Origin: Chloroflexota bacterium
GTDB lineage: Bacteria; Chloroflexota; Anaerolineae; Anaerolineales; E44-bin32
DNA: 44,477 nucleotides
Direction of reading: 5' to 3'
Assembly: GCA_022561215.1 (NCBI GenBank)
Contig: JADFRQ010000020.1
Coordinates: 1-44,477 of the forward strand
A program made the position numbers and the translations under genes. Shown piece by piece: positions 33,026 to 41,471 of this stretch. Each line of letters opens with the position of its first letter. Within the stretch, counting starts at the first letter, position 1. The notes beneath the pieces were generated by a model. It saw nothing but the letters and a program-made list of their open reading frames with translations. It ran no database searches and was not told the DNA's origin.

Positions 33026-35455
33026 ATGACAACATACCGTATCGATAACGCAGTGGTAATCGGAGCCGGGACAATGGGCGCTGCCCTGGCGGCTCATATT
33101 GCCAACGCAGGAATCCAGACAACCCTGCTCGACATTTCCCCAGGGGAACTATTGCCGGAGGAGGAGAACAAAGGATTGAGTCTTGAAGATCCCATCGTTC
33201 GAAACCGAATTGTTCGTGAAGGATGGCAACGTTGCATTAGCGCTCGACCGGCAAATTTATTCTCCCCCGAGGTTGCCAATCGAGTGACACTTGGCAATCT
33301 TGAAGACGATTTTGAGATCGTGGGGAATGCAGATTGGATTTTCGAAGCGATTGTTGAAAATCTCGAGATCAAGCAGGATCTTATGGCGCGCATTGACAAG
33401 GTACGCGGCCCGAAGGCTATCGTCACCACGAACACTTCCGGAATTCCAGTAAGCCAGATCGCAGAAGGACGATCAAATAGCTTGCAGGAGAACTTCTTAG
33501 GAACTCATTTCTTCAATCCGCCGCGCTACCTGAAACTTCTCGAACTTATTCCACACCCGAAGACGAATGAAGATCTAATCGAATTTATGCGTGAATTTTG
33601 TGCCACAACATTAGGCAAAGGGGTCGTACTTTGCAAGGATACGCCCAATTTTATTGGGAACAGAATATTTTCAATCGCGGCATCCATTGCTCTCGCTTAT
33701 GGATTCGATAATGGCTATTCGATTGAGGAAATCGATGTGATCAGCGGCCCCGCAATCGGACGCCCCAAAACGGCGACATTCCGCCTCATGGATTTAGTCG
33801 GACTGGACATTAGCACACATGTATCGGCCAACCTGTACGATGCGATTCCCGGCGACCCTTACCGTGAGCTTCTGCGGCATCCGAAAACAAAAGATTTAAT
33901 GGCAGAAATGATCTCCAGAGGCTGGATTGGAAATAAAAGTGGGCAGGGCTTCTACAAGAAGAAAATGGTAGACGGAAAAAAGGAGTTTTGGATCTTGAAT
34001 CGAGAGACGTTTGAATATGTGGCACCCGTCAAACCTCGTTTCGATTCGATCGGGCAGGCGCGATCGAAGGACAGTTTCGAGGAGCAGTTGGCGACTCTTG
34101 TTTATGCAGATGACCGCGCGGGTAAATTTGTGTGGCATCTTCTTTCAAGAACACTGGCCTATTCGGCGAGTGTTGTTCCCGAAATTAGCGATGATGTCGT
34201 CTCAATAGACAAGGCCTGCAAGTGGGGCTTTAGCTGGAGGCTGGGTCCATTCGAGATTTGGGATGCCATTGGCGTGCGGCGTTCCGTAGACCGTATGGCG
34301 GAAGAAATGGTTGAAATCCCTGCATGGGTTAACAAAATGCTTGCGGGTGGATCGGAAACGTTTTATCAGAAGGAGGGGGGACGCGTTATAGGGTTTTACG
34401 ACATTGACCAGGAAAAATATTCTCCTTTGGCCAAAGATCCAAAAGAAATTTCAATCATGGATATGAAAGCGCAGGGCAAGGAACTACTTGCGAACAGCAG
34501 CGCGTGCCTGTTAGACATGGATGAGGCTGTGTTGCTGCTCGAATTCAATAATCCTTCGACCGCAAATGCAATCGATGAAGATATATTGCTCATGCTCAAT
34601 CATGCCCTTGACGAGCTCGACAAGCCGCAATGGCGTGCCCTGGTGATTGGAAACCAAGGCAAACATTTTAGCGCCGGAGCAAATATTTTCACAATGGCCG
34701 TCGCCGCACAGCAGGAAGATTTTGAAATGCTGGAGACGGCTGTAAGCGCGATGCAGGATCTGATGCAACGCATGCGCTACTCGCCAAAGCCTGTTGTTGT
34801 TGCTCCGTTTGGAATGACCCTGGCTGGTGGATGCGAGGTGATTCTGGCCGGTTCGAGGATCGTTGCTGCTGCTGAAAGCTACATTGGTTTGATCGAGGTT
34901 GGGGTGGGATTGGTACCGGCTGGCGGAGGAACTACTGCAACCGTGCGTCGTTTGATCAACCCGGTAATGAGGACGAGAAATGCGGATGTGTTGCCGCACA
35001 TGCAGAGGGCTTTTGAGCAGATTGCGCTCGCTAAAGTCGCCGAGAGCGCTCTTCAGGCTCAGGAGATGGGATATCTTGCGGCGCAAGACCGCATCGTGAT
35101 GAACAGTGATTATTTGCTCGCAGAAGCCAAACGTACTGCCCTGGAAATGGTCGCGGGAGGTTATCACCCGCCGGCGCCGGGAAAAATTTGGGCATCCGGG
35201 CGCGATGTGTTAGCGGATTTGAAACTTTTTGTATGGGGTATGATGGATGCAGGCTACGCCACGGAACATGATGGGGTGGTTTCAAATCATCTGGCAAACG
35301 TCCTTTCAGGTGGGGATTTAACGGCACCTGGATGGGTTCCGGAACAATACTTTCTCGATCTCGAGCGTGAAGCCATCTTGGCATTATTTCATGAGGAAAA
35401 ATCGATCGCCCGCATGTGGCACATGCTGCAAAACAAAAAGCCACTGCGGAATTAG
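33026..35455 (+). CDS. 3-hydroxyacyl-CoA dehydrogenase / enoyl-CoA hydratase fusion (FadN-like)
   Basis: An 809-residue bifunctional enzyme doing hydration and NAD-dependent oxidation in beta-oxidation. The N-terminal Rossmann domain has GAGTMG (residues 13-18), the dehydrogenase catalytic pair is His161 and Glu173 (GTHFFNPP...LELIP), and two dehydrogenase C-terminal domains follow. From about residue 495 a crotonase domain holds HFSAGAN, Glu604 (GGCEVIL) and Glu624 (IEVGVGLVPAGGG), the two hydratase glutamates 20 apart. The order, dehydrogenase first, is that of Bacillus FadN rather than E. coli FadB. Confidence 0.95.
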   Translation: MTTYRIDNAVVIGAGTMGAALAAHIANAGIQTTLLDISPGELLPEEENKGLSLEDPIVRNRIVREGWQRCISARPANLFSPEVANRVTLGNLEDDFEIVGNADWIFEAIVENLEIKQDLMARIDKVRGPKAIVTTNTSGIPVSQIAEGRSNSLQENFLGTHFFNPPRYLKLLELIPHPKTNEDLIEFMREFCATTLGKGVVLCKDTPNFIGNRIFSIAASIALAYGFDNGYSIEEIDVISGPAIGRPKTATFRLMDLVGLDISTHVSANLYDAIPGDPYRELLRHPKTKDLMAEMISRGWIGNKSGQGFYKKKMVDGKKEFWILNRETFEYVAPVKPRFDSIGQARSKDSFEEQLATLVYADDRAGKFVWHLLSRTLAYSASVVPEISDDVVSIDKACKWGFSWRLGPFEIWDAIGVRRSVDRMAEEMVEIPAWVNKMLAGGSETFYQKEGGRVIGFYDIDQEKYSPLAKDPKEISIMDMKAQGKELLANSSACLLDMDEAVLLLEFNNPSTANAIDEDILLMLNHALDELDKPQWRALVIGNQGKHFSAGANIFTMAVAAQQEDFEMLETAVSAMQDLMQRMRYSPKPVVVAPFGMTLAGGCEVILAGSRIVAAAESYIGLIEVGVGLVPAGGGTTATVRRLINPVMRTRNADVLPHMQRAFEQIALAKVAESALQAQEMGYLAAQDRIVMNSDYLLAEAKRTALEMVAGGYHPPAPGKIWASGRDVLADLKLFVWGMMDAGYATEHDGVVSNHLANVLSGGDLTAPGWVPEQYFLDLEREAILALFHEEKSIARMWHMLQNKKPLRN

Positions 35456-35470
35456 TTGTGGAGGTACAAA

Positions 35471-36658
35471 ATGAGAGAGGCCGTGATTGTCGCTGCAACG
35501 CGAACTGCCGTAGGCAGGGCAAAGAAGGGCACGACGCGGAATGCTCGCCCGGATGATATGGCGCTGGCCGTCATCCACGAGCTTTTGCGTAAGACGGGAG
35601 ATAAGCTCGACCCAGCACAAATTGATGATGTGGTGATCGGGTGCGCGATGCCGGAGGGCTCACAAGGCTTGAACATCGCGCGTATTATTTCCTTGATGGC
35701 CGGATTGCCGGTAAGTGTGCCCGCGCAGACCATTAATCGGTTTTGTTCAAGTGGCTTGCAATCCATCGCCATTGGCGCAGAAAGAATTATCGCCAACGGC
35801 GCAGATATTATCCTCGCTGGTGGGGTTGAATCGATGAGCGATGTCCCTCTGACAGGATTTCATCTGGATCTCAATCTAGATTTGGTGAATTCCTATCCCG
35901 AGGCTTACATCAGCATGGGACTTACCGCGGAACGAGTAGCGGAAGAATTCGATATCAGCCGTACGGATCAAGATGAATTTGCCTACAACAGCCACATGAA
36001 GGCGGCGAAGGCTTTGGAATCGGGTATTTTTGAGAATGAGATCGTGCCCATCGAATTTGAGGAAGTTTATGTCAATGAATTTGGCCATCAGATCCGAGAA
36101 GACGTGATCTTCGTGCGAGACGAACATGTGCGCCCAACCACAACCCCCGAGGCACTGGCAAAACTACCCCCAGTATTTAAGCGCAATGGAAGCGTGACCG
36201 CGGGAAATTCATCCCCATTGAGTGATGGCGCCGCCGGCGTGATCCTCATGGAAGGCGCTATGGCGGCGCAATTGGGACTGACGCCACTGGCTCGTTTCGT
36301 GGGATTCAATGTCGGCGGGGTCCGCCCAGAAATTATGGGGGTCGGACCCGTCGCTGCGGTGCCGCGCGTGCTGGAACGCACGGGCTTACTGCTTGATGAT
36401 ATGGATATTATTGAGTTAAACGAAGCGTTCGCCTCACAAAGTGTTGCTGTATCGCGGGAATTAGAATTCGATCCTGAAAAAGTCAACGTAAACGGAGGCG
36501 CCATTGCGCTTGGTCATCCGCTGGGATGCACCGGGGCTAAATTAACCGTGCAGGCGATTAACGAGCTTCGGCGCAGGAAATCTAAATATGCTCTGGTTAC
36601 GATGTGTATCGGCGGGGGAATGGGCGCGGCCGGCATATTCGAAAATTTAGCGATCTAA
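35471..36658 (+). CDS. Acetyl-CoA acyltransferase (thiolase)
   Basis: The ATG at 35471 follows GGAGGT and gives a 395-residue thiolase (MREAVIVAATRTAVGRAKKG). The catalytic residues are Cys92 (NRFCSSGLQS), His349 (GGAIALGHPLG) and Cys379 (TMCIGGGMGAA). It cleaves 3-ketoacyl-CoA to acetyl-CoA and a shortened acyl-CoA, the last step of the cycle run by this operon. Sequence beginning upstream at 35456 is not needed. It lies 15 bases after the fusion gene. Confidence 0.96.
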   Translation: MREAVIVAATRTAVGRAKKGTTRNARPDDMALAVIHELLRKTGDKLDPAQIDDVVIGCAMPEGSQGLNIARIISLMAGLPVSVPAQTINRFCSSGLQSIAIGAERIIANGADIILAGGVESMSDVPLTGFHLDLNLDLVNSYPEAYISMGLTAERVAEEFDISRTDQDEFAYNSHMKAAKALESGIFENEIVPIEFEEVYVNEFGHQIREDVIFVRDEHVRPTTTPEALAKLPPVFKRNGSVTAGNSSPLSDGAAGVILMEGAMAAQLGLTPLARFVGFNVGGVRPEIMGVGPVAAVPRVLERTGLLLDDMDIIELNEAFASQSVAVSRELEFDPEKVNVNGGAIALGHPLGCTGAKLTVQAINELRRRKSKYALVTMCIGGGMGAAGIFENLAI

Positions 36659-36723
36659 ACCGGGTTGGAGAAATCGCCGTAGCAAAATATTCAACTACAT
36701 TAAAATCATTTAAGGAGTGATAG

Positions 36724-37053
36724 ATGGCAGAAGAACTTACAATAGGTTCCTTGATGGCGAAATTACCGGCGGCATTCCAGGCGGACAAAGCAACCGGGGT
36801 GAACGCGGTAATCCAATTTGATCTCGGCGGTGATCGAGGCGGCGAATGGTATATCACACTTGCCGATGGCGCCTGCACAGTCGATGAAGGCACTGCCGAG
36901 AATCCGAAGCTGACAATTAACGCCGATGGGCAAGATATGCTCGATATTTTCAAGGGGGACATGAATGCCATGGCGGCATTTTCCAGCGGCAAATTGAAAG
37001 TGTCTGGCGACCTGGGATTGTCGATGAAGCTCCTGAATTTCTTTAAATTCTAG
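36724..37053 (+). CDS. SCP2 sterol-binding-domain protein
   Basis: A small protein of 109 residues with the SCP2 pattern: an N-terminal helix, FDLGGDRGGEWYITLADGACTV, NPKLTINADGQDMLDIFKGDMNAMAAFSSGKLKVSGDLGLSMKL. Such proteins hold lipids or acyl chains in a hydrophobic pocket. As the last gene of the operon it may carry acyl-CoA substrates. AAGGAGTG precedes the ATG. A hairpin follows 31 bases after its stop. Confidence 0.9.
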   Translation: MAEELTIGSLMAKLPAAFQADKATGVNAVIQFDLGGDRGGEWYITLADGACTVDEGTAENPKLTINADGQDMLDIFKGDMNAMAAFSSGKLKVSGDLGLSMKLLNFFKF

Positions 37054-37083
37054 GATTCGAATGCCAAGGATTTAGAAATAGCC

Positions 37084-37116
37084 AACCCCTCCCCGAACTT
37101 CTCACCGCGAGGGGTT
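37084..37116 (+). terminator. Hairpin at the end of the beta-oxidation operon
   Basis: AACCCCTC (37084-37091) pairs exactly with GAGGGGTT (37109-37116), with a 17-base loop, followed by a short TATGGTTT. It lies 31 bases after the SCP2-gene stop. The stem is GC-rich enough to act as a terminator, though the U-tract is poor. Confidence 0.55.
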
Positions 37117-37624
37117 TATGGTTTAAAGTCAGCATGGGCTGCAGCGCGCTACGGAGCAGCCTGCTGCGAGGGGCCTTTGCCATTTCTTCCTCGAAGTGAT
37201 GAGGTGTACTTTGATCGCGGCGACTTCATTTTATGCAATTTGCCACCTGACATTTGCTTACGAGATAACACCCAGCTCGATTGAACGATTAAGCTCACAA
37301 AGTTGCTTTGACGTTTGGTTTTCAATCTCTCCGATTGGCTTCGAAGGCATCTCGACCTGAGGATTCTTGAGGATTGCAGCACACAGGAGAGCAGCGCGGG
37401 CTACTATAGGATTCCTGCTCGATCTCCAATGTACATTGGTAGGCTGCCAATGATCCATAGTGGAGCCTTCTGCTTGCTTTGTCAGACTCGAGGATGGCTC
37501 CTGCAATCGTATGTCCTCCATTAATCAGGCGCGAAATCATACCAGGGAAGGCAGGTGCGCAGGCATTGGTGAATTTAATTAGATCGTGTTGATTACGTTA
37601 CGGTAAGCGAAACAAATAGAGCAG
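37117..37624. other. Intergenic region between the SCP2 gene and the surface protein gene
   Basis: About 500 bases. There is a small hairpin (GGCTGC at 37137-37142 with GCAGCC at 37156-37161). A minus-strand frame at 37258-37521 ends with a plausible protein-like stretch (ILKNPQVEMPSKPIGEIENQ) that might be a gene fragment, but it has no recognised family. I see no other gene. Confidence 0.35.
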
Positions 37625-37639
37625 CTATGGGCCGGAAAC

Positions 37640-38293
37640 GGGACGAAGCTCAACTGCGACGACAGCCCAATCGACGGTGCCGCTGAAGGAGCCATTGATG
37701 GATAGGATGGTTGGAATAATGACATCTTGCTCCACGAGGGAGAGCCCAGCTGCGGCACCACTCGATCCCTGGTGCACTTCGAGAAGTTCGGTGAACCCGA
37801 CGCCAGGAAGGTGAGCTTTGTGACGGTGAGCAGCTGCAGCGAAGGCCAGGGCTCCCTCACTCGAAATCGGCAGGCTAAAGGAATATGCGCTCCCATCGGA
37901 ACCCCCAGAACAGGAGCCGTCGATGCCGTTAGGGTTGACCGAGAAAATATTGCCGATAGGGCCAGAGATATCGACGCCGGAGAAGCGTGAAACGGCGATT
38001 ACGGCATTCCTGGGAGCCTCGGAAAGCATGGCGGTGACAGGACCATCAAAAGCCGGGGTTCCCTGCGCCATCCAGACCTCGGTACGGGTCTGGCTTCGGC
38101 CGGCGCACTGCGCCCTGAGCAGGGACCAGGAGAGGCCCAGACCTGTGACATTCGTGACATTTCCTCTTCCGGATTTTGTAGAAATAGCAGCCAGGTAGAG
38201 ATGATTGTTGACCGCGCTGAGGTCAGCATTAGTAGATACGCTGGAAGAGTCGGAAGAACCACCGGATTGGATCTCCTCGTGGGTGATGTTCAC
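37640..38293 (-). repeat. Duplicated surface domain, copy B (C-terminal)
   Basis: Encodes a 217-residue domain ([14 protein letters not shown]... to VAVELR) that closely matches copy A at 38600-39244. The nucleotide sequences also match at long stretches, indicating a recent duplication or gene conversion. It is separated from copy A by a Thr-Pro linker. Confidence 0.75.
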
Positions 38294-38599
38294 AGACTGG
38301 AGAGGGGGAGTAAGCGTAATCGTCGGCGTGGGAGTTTGCGTCGGTGTGTTCGAAGCTGTTGGCGTTAATGACGGCGTAAACGTTGGAGTTGCTGTGAAGG
38401 TGTTGGTAGGAGTCGGCGTGATTGTCGGGGATGCAGTATGAGTTGGCGTGTTTGAAGCTGATGGTGTCGTTGATGGCGTAAACGTTGGTGTCGGTGTGAA
38501 GGTGTTTGTGGGAGTTGGTGTATCGCTCGGTGTGGGCGTGAGCGTAGGCGTGTCTGTGGGAGTAGGTGTATCCGTCGGTGTGGGAGTAAATAAAGAACC
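38294..38599 (-). repeat. Low-complexity Thr-Pro linker repeat
   Basis: Roughly 300 bases of imperfect short repeats, read on the plus strand as GGTGTGGGAGT-type units and on the coding strand as [19 protein letters not shown] and similar runs. It joins domains A and B of the surface protein. Such linkers are typical of exported Chloroflexota proteins and vary in length by slippage. Confidence 0.8.
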
Positions 38600-39244
38600 C
38601 GACTTTATGGAAATCCCAACGACGGCCCAGTCGACCGCACCGCTGAAGGAGCCATCGATAGCTATGCTGGAAGGGCTAACAATTTGATCCTCAAGAGAAA
38701 GCCCGGCTGCTGAACCACCCGATCCCTGATGCACTTCAAGACGTTCGGTAAAATCGCTGCCTGGGAAGTGATCTTTGTGACGGTGAGCAGCTGCAGCGAA
38801 TGCCAGGTCTCCCTCAGTCGAAATCGGAAGATTGAGTGAATATGCGCTCCCGTCGGAACCCCCAGAACAGGAGCCGTCGATGCCGTTCGTATTCGCCGAG
38901 ACGATATTGCCGATCGGGCTAAACGTATCGACCCCGGAGTAGTGTGAAACGACGATGACGGCATTGCTGGGAGCTTCGGAAAGTGTGGCGCTGACAGGGC
39001 CGCTAAAGTCCGGAAGGCCATGAGCCATCCAGACTTCTGTGCGCGTCTGGTTCCGACCGGCGCATTGCGCCCTGAGCAGGGACCAGGAAAGGCCCAACCC
39101 GGAGACATTCGTTACATATCCTCTTCCGGGCTTGGTGGAGATGGCGGCCAAATAGAGATGATCGTTGACTGCGCTGAGGTTAGCAGAAGTTGATACTGAG
39201 GCAGAGGAGGAAGAACCACCGGATTGGGTCTCCTCGTAATTAAT
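38600..39244 (-). repeat. Duplicated surface domain, copy A
   Basis: Encodes a 215-residue domain ([12 protein letters not shown]... to VGISIKSG) with a Ser-rich start, [14 protein letters not shown] and [16 protein letters not shown]. It is highly similar to copy B downstream in the same protein. Function unknown; a beta-sandwich fold is likely from the alternating hydrophobic pattern. Confidence 0.75.
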
Positions 39245-39428
39245 GGTGGAGGGCTGGGAAGGGGGAGTAGCTGACGGTGTATGCGTCGGCGTTCCAGTGG
39301 GCGTCGCGGTCGGTGGCGTGGTGGTGGGAGTTGGGCTGCCAACGGTAGGAGTTGGAATGGGTGTTGCGCCTGACCCCGAAAGGTTGCTGATTAATACAAA
39401 TTGGTCGGGTATAAGACCGTCGATGTCT

Positions 39429-40379
39429 TTAAAATAGCAATCGGCATGATCTGGCATTCCGTTCACGTTGAAGGTACAGAACAATGCACCGTAATTTGCC
39501 TTCCTCAAGCTCTAACGTCGATGAAGTGCTCGCGATAATTTGGTTCTCGAAGCTGGACATCAGGTAGGTGCGCGAATAGGAATGCTCATGCCCTGTTGAC
39601 ACAATGGCGCCGGCTTGGAGGCAAGCCTCGTAGACCCCCCATCCTGTCGAGTCACTTTTTCCACCGACCTGCATCTTTTTCATGTTCTTGTGCCATGAGC
39701 AAATGCGCCAGATGTGGTCGTCATTGGCAAAGGCCTGCTGAATATAGGTTTCGTGGCCGGAGCCCTTCGTTCCCACACCAGAGAGGGCGATGGAAAGGCC
39801 TTTGTAGGTACATATCGAGTTGATCCCCAGTTGACCCGGAGCACTCGTGCAAATGGCATCCGGAATTAGATTAAGGCGTTCCGAAAATTTTTGCTGATAT
39901 TCCTCCCAATCACCAGAATCATGATTTCCGACCGACATGAAATAGGGGAAGGAGGGGCCGAGGACGTCGCTGATCATCTGATCCCATGCCTCGATGTTGC
40001 TGCTGTATGCAAGATCACCTGAATGGATGACGAGGTCTGCGCCCTCGGTCTTGATAAGGTTCAGGACGGCCTCAGCATTCGAACTCAAACTCTGATCGCC
40101 GATGAAGGCCGCTTTGAGATCCGGCGGGGGTAGGTTAATTGCGTTTGATTGGAAGCCTTGGTTGGAGGAGGTTCCGAGATTGCCAGTTCCCCCAAAGGCA
40201 AGGGAAGGAAACACCAAGTTTAACAGGGGCAGGCCAGCGAGTAGCAAGATCAATACGAACCCGATGGCGATCTTTCCGCGGTATCTGGAGGTCACTGATT
40301 TTATCCCAATGGATCCGCTTAATACGGTTGGATGGTTATTAGGTCCTCGAAGAAGCGGGAACAAGAGGTCAAGGTTCAT
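39429..40379 (-). pseudogene. Surface metallophosphoesterase, N-terminal catalytic part (frame broken near 39509)
   Basis: A 316-residue frame. An N-terminal membrane segment (GKIAIGFVLILLLAGLPLLNL) suggests export or anchoring. The phosphoesterase motifs FIGDQSLSS, VIHSGDLAYS, SVGNHDSGDW, SWHKNMKK and STGHEHSYSRTY are complete. After STLEL the frame runs about 25 more codons into an unrelated tail; dropping one base restores a product of about 917 residues joined to the next frame. So this is a frameshift, a sequencing error, or a programmed +1 shift. GGTGAGAG precedes the ATG. Confidence 0.75.
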
Positions 40380-40797
40380 CTCTCACCGCCTGGGTTAGTG
40401 GATCATGAAGGCGGTGAGTATATGTCGGCAAGTATGCGCGACGTGGAGTAATGTGTGCAATATCTCAACAGATTTTCGGGATGCAGTCTGTTTCTTGCAA
40501 GGGTCTAAGGGTGAACTTCTTTGATTCGTGTGACAAAAACACAATAACACAAGCGGTGTGATTATGTCAATACGATGAATTCTCTCAGGAAAGATGAGAA
40601 AAATCCAAAGTGGTCAATCCCTCGTGGCAATGAGTAAAAGGCTTACCTGGCCTCCTAAAATCGAGCAGATGCGGCACTCGACTAGCGTCGGAAAATGTCC
40701 TCCCGCCCAGGAAAATCTCCCACGCTTCCGGGCTGAAGAATCTTCCTAGAGCGGGATATATTATTGCCCGACGGATTTTGGATAAGCTTGTGATGCT
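40380..40797. other. Intergenic region between the surface protein and radical-SAM loci
   Basis: About 420 bases without a supported gene. On the minus strand the upstream region of the surface protein gene lies here, with a weak -35/-10 pair (TTGCAC, 18 bases, CATACT) near 40425-40455. I see no RNA gene, terminator or repeat. Confidence 0.4.
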
Positions 40798-41460
40798 TCA
40801 ATTGTTCCCAGGGGATGAATCTCTAAAAATTAATCTGCTGCGATGGATGAGAACACTGAGAGGATCCTCCTCGAGAGCCAAAATAACTTCGTCCGGACGA
40901 CCGGTCCTTCCCTCGCCTACTGTCAGGCGCATTCGTAAAGTGATTCCATCTCGATTTTCTTCCAGGGTAAGTTTTTCGACCAAAGGTCTAAGATCATATG
41001 TCTTCCCTCTCCGCGTGCGCGGGTGATTCTCCTGCGCCAGGAGTTCATCAATACGACCGCGCATATCGTTCAGGAGGGAGGGGGATTTAAAAGTGACCTC
41101 GTACTCAGCCGAGACGATTTGCTTTTGCAGCTTCGGCGCCAAATTATCGATCACCTCGATCGCCAGGATGGCTATGCCTGGAGGCAGTGCAGCCTGTAAC
41201 ATCTGTTCAAGGTCACCAATTGCGACGCCTTTTTCCAGCCATACTTCAACCAGTTCCCAGCTGCTGGTAAATCCAAGAGGAAGAGCTGCTCCCAAATTGA
41301 TTCTTGCATGCGGGTGAAAGCCCTGCGTAAATGCTACGGGGAGGTCGGCGCGCCGTAAGGTCCGCTCCCAAGCGCGCAACATGTCAAGATGGCCGATAAA
41401 ACGTATCGATTTTTGTTTGGCGTACTTAATGCGGATGCGTTGAAGCTCTTCGCCCGCCAT
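40798..41460 (-). CDS. DUF2344 protein partnered with the radical-SAM gene (TIGR03936 type)
   Basis: From the ATG at 41460 (MAGEELQRIRIKYAKQKSIRFIGHLDM) the product is 220 residues. The sequence has RFIGHLDMLRAWERTLRRADLPVAFTQGFHPHARINLGAALPLG, the hallmark of the DUF2344 family, and a C-terminal alpha-beta half. In this family the gene is adjacent to or fused with a radical-SAM protein, and the function of the pair is unknown. It starts 11 bases after the radical-SAM stop, so they form an operon. Confidence 0.9.
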   Translation of the reverse strand: MAGEELQRIRIKYAKQKSIRFIGHLDMLRAWERTLRRADLPVAFTQGFHPHARINLGAALPLGFTSSWELVEVWLEKGVAIGDLEQMLQAALPPGIAILAIEVIDNLAPKLQKQIVSAEYEVTFKSPSLLNDMRGRIDELLAQENHPRTRRGKTYDLRPLVEKLTLEENRDGITLRMRLTVGEGRTGRPDEVILALEEDPLSVLIHRSRLIFRDSSPGNN

Positions 41461-41471
41461 AAGTGCTTCGC

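Larger units (their letters stand above)
37625..39508 (-). pseudogene. C-terminal part of a large surface metallophosphoesterase, shifted +1 from its upstream part
   Basis: The frame opens at a TTG (39508) and is 627 residues. It begins with [18 protein letters not shown], which directly continues the upstream metallophosphoesterase if one base (39509) is skipped. Then come a Thr/Pro-rich linker (about residues 49-88), a 215-residue domain (A), a 100-residue Thr-Pro linker, and a second copy of the domain (B). Domains A and B share [12 protein letters not shown] and [16 protein letters not shown]. They may bind a surface ligand, role unknown. No ribosome-binding site is obvious for an independent start. 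Confidence 0.6.

Noticed and set aside
37258-37521. An 87-codon minus-strand frame that might be a gene fragment
   Set aside because: Only the last part looks protein-like, no family is recognised, and there is no start signal. It is mentioned only in the intergenic entry.
38294-38599. A CRISPR-like array in the short repeats
   Set aside because: The repeats are imperfect 6-18-base units in frame with Thr-Pro codons and have no spacers; they are a protein linker.
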